From Tetrapyrgos nigripes (Eukaryota > Basidiomycota > Agaricomycetes > Agaricales > Campanellaceae): a stretch of DNA of 64,000 nucleotides. How positions within the stretch are numbered: the stretch's first letter is position 1; the number at the start of each line of letters is the position of its first letter. The stretch lies in assembly GCA_013368315.1 (NCBI GenBank), contig JAACJM010000007.1, positions 868,001 to 932,000 on the forward strand, written 5' to 3'. The notes below the pieces were generated by a model that was not told the origin of the DNA, ran no database searches, and saw nothing but the letters and a program-made list of their open reading frames with translations. This document shows positions 56,521 through 64,000 of this stretch, piece by piece. The translations under genes were made by a program, and so were the position numbers.

Positions 56521-57212
56521 AGGATAGGGGCAGAAACAGGGGATCAAAGACAGGCTCAGATAAAGGCTCAGGATCAGACTTGTGGGGGCAGAAAAGCAAG
56601 TTAATTCCAGTACAAATGAGTACTTATATACCTAAGTTCACAATGCCCAAAACGAAGATTAACAACAATTAAGACTAAAAGGAGAGAAAGGTTTTTAAGG
56701 AACAAACAACTGAATGACTGGACAAAGATATTGCGAGATAGGAGGTGGAATTGAGGGAGAGATCAGTGAGTAGGAAGCAACAGAGGATAATTATCACTGG
56801 AGGCAAATCCCTGTAAATCATCTGCCATACAGAGGTATTACAGTGACCTTACAACAAGTCATTCAATAAGTAATCCACCTTGTATTACAGAGGTATTACA
56901 GAGAGAAGAATTTTCCAGATCAATGCTGTAAGACTGCTGTAAGACAAGTTGTATTACAGGGAGATTTCAGAGGCCAAATCCCTGTATATCCGGTGCCCTA
57001 CATAGGGATTACAGCAAACTTACACCAAGCCATTCAACAAGTATTCTGCCTTGGATTACAGAAGTATTACAGAGAGAAGAAATTTTGGGAGCAATGCTGT
57101 AAGACTGCTGTAAGACAAGTTGGATTACAGGAAAATTTCAGAGTGACATGGTGTCACAGTAATACATTAGGTAATACAGCCAAGAAATACAGAAGTATTT
57201 CAGTGTGACAAA

Positions 57213-59803
57213 AGTGTGCAGGTTGCGTGCAGGGTGCGTGCAGGTTGCGTCCAGAGTGCGCGCAGGTTGCGTCCAGAGTGCGTGCATGTTGTGTCCAGAG
57301 TGCGCGCAGGTTGCGTTCAGAGTGCACGCAGGTTGCGTCCAGGGTGCGCGCAGGTTGGGTCCAGAGTGTGCGCAGGTTGCCTCCAGAGTGCACGCAGGTT
57401 GCGTCCAGAGTGCGCGCAGGTTGCGTCCAGGGTGCGCGCAGGTTGTGTCCAGGGTGCGCGCAGGTTGCGTCCAGATTGCGTGCAGGTTGCATCCAGAGTG
57501 CACACAGGTTGCGTCCAGGGTGCGCACAGGTTGCGTCCAGAGTGCGTGCAGGTTGCGTCCAGAGTGTGCGCAGGTTGCATCCAGGGTGCGCGCAGGTTGT
57601 GTCCAGGGTGTGCGCAGGTTGCGTCCAGGGTGCGCGCAGGTTGCGCCCAGGGTGCGTGCAGGTTGCGTCCAGGGTGCACGCAGGTTGCGTCCAGAGTGCA
57701 CGCAGGTTGCGCCCAGAGTGCGTGCAGGTTGCGCCCAGGGTGCGTGCAGGTTGCGTCCAGGGTGCGTGCAGGTTGCGTCCAGAGTGCACACAGGTTGCGC
57801 CCAGAGTGCGTGCAGGTTGCGCCCAGAGTGCACGCAGGTTGCGTCCAGAGTGCGTGCAGGTTGCGTCCAGAGTGCGCGCAGGTTGCGCCCAGAGTGCGCG
57901 CAGGTTGTGCCCAGAGTGTGCGCAGGTTGTGTCCAGGGTGTGCGCAGGTTGCACCCAGAGTGCACGCAGGTTGCGTCCAGGGTGCGCGCAGGTTGCGTCC
58001 AGGGTGCGCGCAGGTTGCGTCCAGGGTGCGCGCAGGTTGCGTCCAGGGTGCGCACAGGTTGCGTCCAGGGTGCGCGCAGGTTGCGCCCAGAGTGCGCCCA
58101 GAGTGCATGCAGGTTGCATCCAGAGTGCATGCAGGTTGTGCCCAGAGTGCGTGCAGGTTGTGTCCAGGGTGCGCGCAGGTTGCGCCCAGAGTGCACGCAG
58201 GTTGCGTCCAGGGTGCGCGCAGGTTGCGTCCAGGGTGTGCACAGGTTGCGTCCAGGGTGCGCGCAGGTTGCGCCCAGAGTGCACGCAGGTTGCATCCAGA
58301 GTGCGCACAGGTTGCGTCCAGGGTGCATGCAGGTTGCCTCCAGAGTGCGTGCAGGTTGCGTCCAGAGTGCGTGCAGGTTGCGTCCAGGGTGCGTGCAGGT
58401 TGTGTCCAGGGTGCGTGCAGGTTGCATCCAGAGTGCGCGCAGGTTGCGTCCAGGGTGCGTGCAGGTTGCGCCCAGAGTGCACGCAGGTTGCGTCCAGGGT
58501 GCGCGCAGGTTGCGTTCAGGGTGCGCGCAGGTTGCGTCCAGGGTGCGCGCAGGTTGCGTCCAGGGTGCGCGCAGGTTGCGTCCAGGGTGCGCGCAGGTTG
58601 CGCCCAGAGTGCGCCCAGAGTGCACGCAGGTTGCATCCAGAGTGCACACAGGTTGCGTCCAGGGTGCATGCAGGTTGCCTCCAGAGTGCGTGCAGGTTGC
58701 GTCCAGAGTGCGTGCAGGTTGTGTCCAGGGTGTGCGCAGGTTGCGTCCAGAGTGCGCGCAGGTTGCGTCGAGGGTGCGTGCAGGTTGTGTCCAGGGTGCG
58801 CGCAGGTTGCGCCCAGAGTGCACACAGGTTGCGTCCAGGGTGCGCGCAGGTTGCGGCCAGGGTGCGCGCAGGTTGCGCCCAGAGTGCATGCAGGTTGCGT
58901 CCAAAGTGCGTGCAGGTTGCGTCCAGAGTGCGCGCAGGTTGCGTCCAGAGTGCGCGCAGGTTGCGTCCAGAGTGCGCGCAGGTTGCGCCCAGAGTGCGCG
59001 CAGGTTGCGCCCAGAGTGCGTGCAGGTTGCGCCCAGGGTGCGCCCAGGTTGCGTCCAGGGTGCGTGCAGGTTGCGTCCAGGGTGCGCACAGGTTGTGTCC
59101 AGAGTGTGCGCAGGTTGCCTCCAGGGTGCGCACAGGTTGCCTCCAGAGTGCATGCAGGTTGCGTCCAGAGTGCGTGCAGGTTGCGTCCAGAGTGCGCCCA
59201 GGTTGCGCCCAGAGTGCGCCCAGGTTGCACCCAGAGTGCACGCAGGTTGCGCCCAGAGTGCACGCAGGTTGCGCCCAGAGTGCACGCAGGTTGCGCCCAG
59301 AGTGCACGCAGGTTGCGTCCAGAGTGCGCACAGGTTGCGTCCAGGGTGCATGCAGGTTGCCTCCAGAGTGCGTGCAGGTTCTGTCCAGGGTGCACACAGG
59401 TTGCGTCCAGGGTGCGCCCAGGTTGCGTCCAGGGTGCATGCAGGTTGCGTCCAGGGTGCGCGCAGGTTGCGCCCAGAGTGCGTGCAGGTTGCGTCCAGGG
59501 TGTGCGCAGGTTGTGTCCAGAGTGTGCGCAGGTTGCGTCCAGGGTGCGTGCAGGTTGCGTCCAGAGTGTGTGCAGGTTGCGTCCAGAGTGCGCGCAGGTT
59601 GCATCCAGAGTGCACACAGGTTGTGCCCACAGTGCACGCAGGTTGCGTCCAGGGTGCACGCAGGTTGCGTCCAGAGTGCATGCAGGTTGCGTCCAGAGTG
59701 CATGCAGGTTGCCTCCAGAGTGCACGCAGGTTGCATCCAGAGTGCGCACAGGTTGCGTCCAGAGTGTGGACAGAGTGCGCACAGGTTGCGTCCAGAATGC
59801 CCC
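57213..59803 (+). repeat. 22-bp minisatellite, forward array (about 118 units by length)
   Basis: Nearly every unit is 22 bp with core GGTTGCGTCCAGAGTGC followed by G(C/T)GCA. Variants are GGTTGCGCCCAG, CCAGGGTGC and GTGCATGCA. Occasional units lack part of the sequence (for example CCCAGAGTGCGCCCAGAGTG at about 58090 and 58610). Confidence 0.95.
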
Positions 59804-59804
59804 T

Positions 59805-61054
59805 AACCTGCGCGCACCCTGGACGCAACCTGCACACACTCTAGACGCAACCTGCGCGCACTCTGAAGGCAACCTGCATGCACCCTGGACGCAACCTGTG
59901 CGCACTCTGGGTGCAACCTGCGCACACTCTGGATGCAACCTGCGTGCACCCTGGACTCTGGACGCAACCTGCATGCACTCTGGACGCAACCGGTGCGCAC
60001 TCTGGAGGCAACCTGCATGCACCCTGGACGCAACCTGCGCGCACCCTGGACACAACCTGCGTGCACCCTGGACACAACCTGCCCGCACTCTGGGCGCAAC
60101 CTGTGCGCACCCTGGACACTCTGGGCGCAACCTGTGTGCACTCTGGATGCAACCTGCGCGCACTCTGGACGCAACCTGCACACACTCTGGACGCAACTTG
60201 GGCGCACTCTGGACGCAACCACACACCCTGCATGCATCGTGGACTCTCCCCTGGACGCAACCTGCGCGCACTCTGGACGCAACCTGCACACACTCTGGAC
60301 GCAACCTGCGCGCACCCTGGACGCAACCTGCATGCACTCTGGACGCAACCTGCGCGCACTCTGAACGCAACCTGCGCGCACCCTGGACGCAACCTGCACA
60401 CACTCTGGACACAACCTGCGCGCACTCTGGATGCAACCTGCACGCACCCTGGACGCAACTTGTGCGCACTCTGGACGCACCCTGGACGCAATCGGCATGC
60501 ACCCTGGACCTCTGGACACAACCTGCACACAATCTGGACGCAACTTGCACGCACTGTGGACGCAACCTGCGCGCACTCTGGACGCAACCTGCACGCACTC
60601 TGGACGCAACCTGCGTGCACTCTGAAGGCAACCTGCATGCACCCTGGACGCAACCTGCGCGCACCCTGGACTCTGGACGCAACCTGCACACACTCTGGAC
60701 GCAACCTGCGTGCACTCTGGATGCAACCTGTGCGCACTCTGGAGGCAACCTGCATGCACCCTGGACGCAACCTGCGTGCACTCTGGCTGCAACCTGCACG
60801 CACTCTGGACGCAACCTGCACGCAATCTGGACGCAACCTGTGCGCACCCTGGACTCTGGACGCAACCTGCACGCACTCTGGACGCAACCTGTGCGCACTC
60901 TGGACACAACCTGCACGCACCCTGGACGCAACCTGCGTGCACCCTGGACACAACCTGCGCGCACTCTGGACGCAACCTGCACGCACCCTGGACGCAACCT
61001 GCGCACACTCTGGATGCAACCTGCACGCACTCTGGATGCTACCTGCACACTTTT
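59805..61054 (-). repeat. 22-bp minisatellite, reverse array (about 57 units by length)
   Basis: The same unit on the opposite strand (GCACTCTGGACGCAACC core). Irregular joints such as CACCCTGGACTCTGGACG recur (about 59950, 60665, 60850), showing partial unit deletions. The switch point lies at 59798-59808 (AATGCCCCTAACC). Confidence 0.95.
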
Positions 61055-61454
61055 GTCACACTGAAATACTTCTGTATTTCTTGGCTGTATTACACCATGT
61101 CACTCTGAAATGTTCCTGTAATCCAACTTGTCTTACAGCAGTCTTACAGCATTGTTCCCAAAATTTCTTCTCTCTGTAATACTTCTGTAATCCAAGGCAG
61201 AATACTTGTTGAATGGCTTGGTGTAAGTTTGCTGTAATCCCTATGTAGGGCACTGGATATACAGGGATTTGGCCTCTGAAATGTCCCTGTAATACCACTT
61301 GTCTTACAGCAGTCTTACAGCATTGCTCTGGAAAATTCTTCTCTCTGTAATACCTCTGTAATACAAGGTGGATTACTTATTGAATGACTTGTTATAAGGT
61401 CACTGTAATACCTCTGTATGGCAGATGATTTACAGGGATTTGCCTCCAGTGTAT

Positions 61455-61879
61455 AGTATGTTTGTGGAGAAAGAGAGGAGACGTCAAAAAGAAGTAAGTA
61501 CTATCTAAACAGACCATGCTCGCAAGCAAATAGACTTTCTGCCACCTATGCTTATCTTTCATCCATAGGTCGGTACAACACCAGACAAAGATACGATGCA
61601 CAGGAGGGGACCCCCAGACCCTTAATACTTGCTCAAGGTGTTGGTGCGAAGGGGGAAGACAGACCATTGGATGAAAGAGTCAGTGACAGGTGGAGGACTA
61701 GCCTTATGGGGAAGACAAGGAAGTGAATGATGTCATGTCTATAAGTACCCAAAAAAATGGATGATGGGGAATTAGGACATTGAGAAGGAACAAAAGTGAA
61801 GAACATAGAGTAACATTGAAATGAACAGAACAGTCGGAAACAACGGGTAGGCCATGCAGCCCTACTACACTATATCTTT
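61455..61879. other. Flank of the satellite element, no gene seen
   Basis: A short stretch between the satellite element and the resumed LINE. No recognised feature. Confidence 0.4.
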
Positions 61880-63300
61880 CTACCTTCTCACTTCCTCCTC
61901 ACAAAGATGACCTCACCATTGATGGCATCGCATTCTCTCATCTGGAACATGCTGATGACATGGTTATTATTTCCCGATCTGCTATTGGCCTCCAGCACCA
62001 CCTCAATGCACTGCAGCTTTGGTGCTATGACAAATTCCTCTCTCTCAGCCCCTCCAAATCTGAGGTTATGATCTTTGGGGATGTCTGTCCAAGAGAAATT
62101 TAGTCCATTGCTGCTATTGTCAGTCTTGTCAACCCTATCACTCAGCCAATCTTCTTGGTCAACAGGCATGTCCTAAAGCTCACTAACAAGTTCAAATATG
62201 TTGGTATCCTCTTCTGTTCAGTTGACAGGGACATCTTTTCAGTCAAGTAAGCTGAGAAAGCGAATGCTGCAACTGTTTCCATTCATGGTATACTTGATAC
62301 AGAGTGCTTGGTTGGTCAGGGTTGTATCCCTCCAAAATCTGCAAAGGAACTGTACACTGCACTAGTCAACTGTCACCTCATATTTGGTTGTGAGGTGGTC
62401 CTTGACATCACTGACTCTGCCATCCACCTTCATGAAGAAGTCCAGCATTGCTTCTGGTGTCAGATTCTAGGTCTCTCAAAGAACTCTATCCTCACTCTAT
62501 CATACCTGAAATATCTCTTCGAGCTCCCTCCAGACAAATATCCTCATGTTGCACTCAACCTGCTCCTCGCTCTCCATGCCAACAACATCTCCTGTTGGCT
62601 CTCTGATCTGGATCTTGTTATTTGTTGCCTACCACATCCTCCTGATCTTCCTAAATAACTTCTTATCACCAGTGTCCATTGATGAGCTCATCAAAGATGT
62701 TAAGTCTTACTCCAGCAAATTCCTGCTGGGACAGATTAACTCTTTTAGCCATCTGAGCCTCCTGCACAATCAGATTGAGCCCACAGACCCTGACTCTGAC
62801 TCCTCCCCATCCTCACCAGTGCTGTGCCTTTGCCATTACCTACTCTGCACTCCTCACCATCAGCATTGCAAGTCTCTCACTTGTCTCCTTTGCAGTAATG
62901 TCTCCCCTTGGGTCTTTTGCTGTTCTCCAGGTAGAACTCCCAGGGATGGTGATGATATACCATCCAAACTGTGCCATTTTTGCAAATCATCATATGAGAC
63001 CCCTGAGCATGTTCTTGTCCAATGCCTGCACCTCCCTCAAATTACTGCACTATGCTCCATCTTCCTACTCTCCATCCAGCTTGACCCCCTCAGTTCTTGA
63101 TCCAATCTCCATTCCTTTGAGTTGCTCAAATGTTGGATCTTCAATTGGAATTTGGTTGCTACTACTGCCAAATTCATACATAATGCTTTTACTATTTGGA
63201 AAGACAGGTGTGGTATCCCTCGAATTGATGAAATTTGGACAGATGAGCATGAATAACTTGCTCTTTCCTACATAACTCACACTTTCCTCCTTCCCTCTTC
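61880..63300 (+). pseudogene. LINE relic: catalytic reverse transcriptase half and zinc tail
   Basis: The frame around 61900-62090 reads DDLTIDGIAFSHLEHADDM, with ADD of the YxDD active site. It goes on to LQLWCYDKFLSLSPSKSEVM and FKYVGILF, as in LINE reverse transcriptases. Later blocks are ILGLSKNSILTLSYLKYLF, the Cys/His tail LCHFCKSSYETPEHVLVQC, and FELLKCWIFNWNLV. Stops (for example near 62100 and 62250) and frame changes show it is inactive. An AATAAA-like CAATAAACC lies at 63533. Confidence 0.75.
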
Positions 63301-63539
63301 CTTCCCTGTTGACCTGGCTTCTTGACCCGGCTTCTTCTGTGTTTCCTGGTTTCCCTGTGATAGCCTCTGTAATATACTTATCTCTACTTTTCTTTGTAAT
63401 TACCTACTTATGCCTCATGATTGCTTGCACTTTTCAACACAATCTGTCATGAACTGCTACAGTTCTTTGTCCTCCTTCCTCTTCTACTACACTATTGAAC
63501 CCGTTTTCTGATCATTTGTCTATTGCATTTCCTCAATAA

Positions 63540-64000
63540 ACCTTTTAAACCTGATATTACTGACTTCGAACCTTATAGAACCTGTCAAACTCTATAATAA
63601 CTGTCAATCAATCTTCCATTCCATCGATCCTATCTTTACCCTACATTTCTCCACTTTCTCCTATGTTTCTCCTATCACTTATTCATTGTTCTTCTATATA
63701 AACCACTAGACATTCTAGCTAGTCCTTTAGTTCATTCACTTCGTCTCCGCTCTGTACTATACTACACAGTGTAGAGCCTAGTCAGCCTACTCTTTCTCTT
63801 TCTCTTTCTCTCTATCTCTCAATCAATCTCTTTGTATCTGTCCTCAAACTGTGTGACTTGGGTGGTTAATTGAGTGTACCAGCAACCTTGACACAATCTC
63901 CCTAGGACCTCCAGCACTTTGGCGAGGTAGACGCTAATAGGTGGTTTTTGTAATTAAGTGCTAGGAACTACACCCAAACACAAAACCGTATACAAATGTA
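63540..64000 (+). other. Promoter-like or LTR-like stretch at window end
   Basis: Contains a TATA-like CTATATAAACC at 63695, a pyrimidine run (TTTCTC units at 63790-63825), and the pair TGTCAA (63586) and TTGACA (63887). These would suit a 5' LTR with TG...CA ends, but no target duplication or primer-binding site could be confirmed and the window stops too soon to see gag. Confidence 0.25.

Larger units (their letters stand above)
56795..61451. mobile_element. Inverted-repeat element with bidirectional 22-bp satellite, 4,657 bp
   Basis: The left end is CACTGGAGGCAAATCCCTG and the right end is its exact complement. TAT flanks both sides (56792-56794 and 61452-61454). The terminal inverted repeats are about 400 bp, and each contains two tandem copies of a block of about 178 bp (TGCTGTAAGACTGCTGTAAG occurs in both). 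Between them lie the two opposed minisatellite arrays. There is no transposase. CACTG ends and a 3-bp target duplication suggest a non-autonomous relative of CACTA elements; a foldback element is the alternative name. Confidence 0.85.

Noticed and set aside
57213..61054. CRISPR-like array
   Set aside because: Units follow one another directly with no unique spacers, and the genome is a fungus.
57138..61179. Very long open frames (up to about 1,280 codons) in several frames of both strands
   Set aside because: The 22-bp unit lacks stop codons in every frame. Since 22 is not a multiple of three, three units (66 bp) give a repeating 22-residue peptide in each frame. Several overlapping frames on both strands are open equally, which is a property of the repeat and not of coding.

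Overview
The window looks like nuclear DNA of an Agaricomycete (mushroom-forming basidiomycete). Host genes carry many short introns with GT/AG ends and CTAAC-type branch points. The gene families are typical of that group: a HET-domain fragment, a fruit-body-type secreted protein, a DUF2855 protein and a Plavaka-type transposase. The assignment rests on gene structure and remembered family features; no search was run.

Layout. 1-6.1 kb: a HET-domain gene tail, a solo LTR inserted in a dispersed repeat, and an F-box gene on the minus strand. 6.1-12.4 kb: LINE remains, dispersed repeats, an intron-bearing tRNA-Ala gene and a seven-exon SDR oxidoreductase gene. 12.4-22.5 kb: two hAT-like MITEs with exact 8-bp target duplications, a broken fruit-body-type protein gene, an intronless WD40 gene and a mariner-like MITE. 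22.8-32.7 kb: a kinase remnant, then an about 8.5 kb terminal-inverted-repeat transposon with a degraded Plavaka-like transposase and a second gene, itself split by a 1.88 kb element. 32.7-46.1 kb: a tandem pair of intact 13-exon aldehyde dehydrogenase genes, with tRNA-Ala(AGC) genes around the second copy. 46.2-48.1 kb: a DUF2855 gene, followed by another tRNA-Ala. 49-64 kb: transposon debris (Pif1-like helicase piece, LINE pieces) interrupted by a 4.66 kb inverted-repeat element filled with a 22-bp minisatellite running in both directions.

The host genes with intact reading frames are the F-box protein, SDR, both ALDHs, the DUF2855 protein, the WD40 protein and five tRNA-Ala genes. The ALDH, tRNA-Ala and surrounding repeat modules appear to have expanded together by local duplication. 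The most unusual features are the bidirectional minisatellite element (56795-61451) and the cluster of tRNA-Ala(AGC) genes whose introns differ while the mature sequence is constant.
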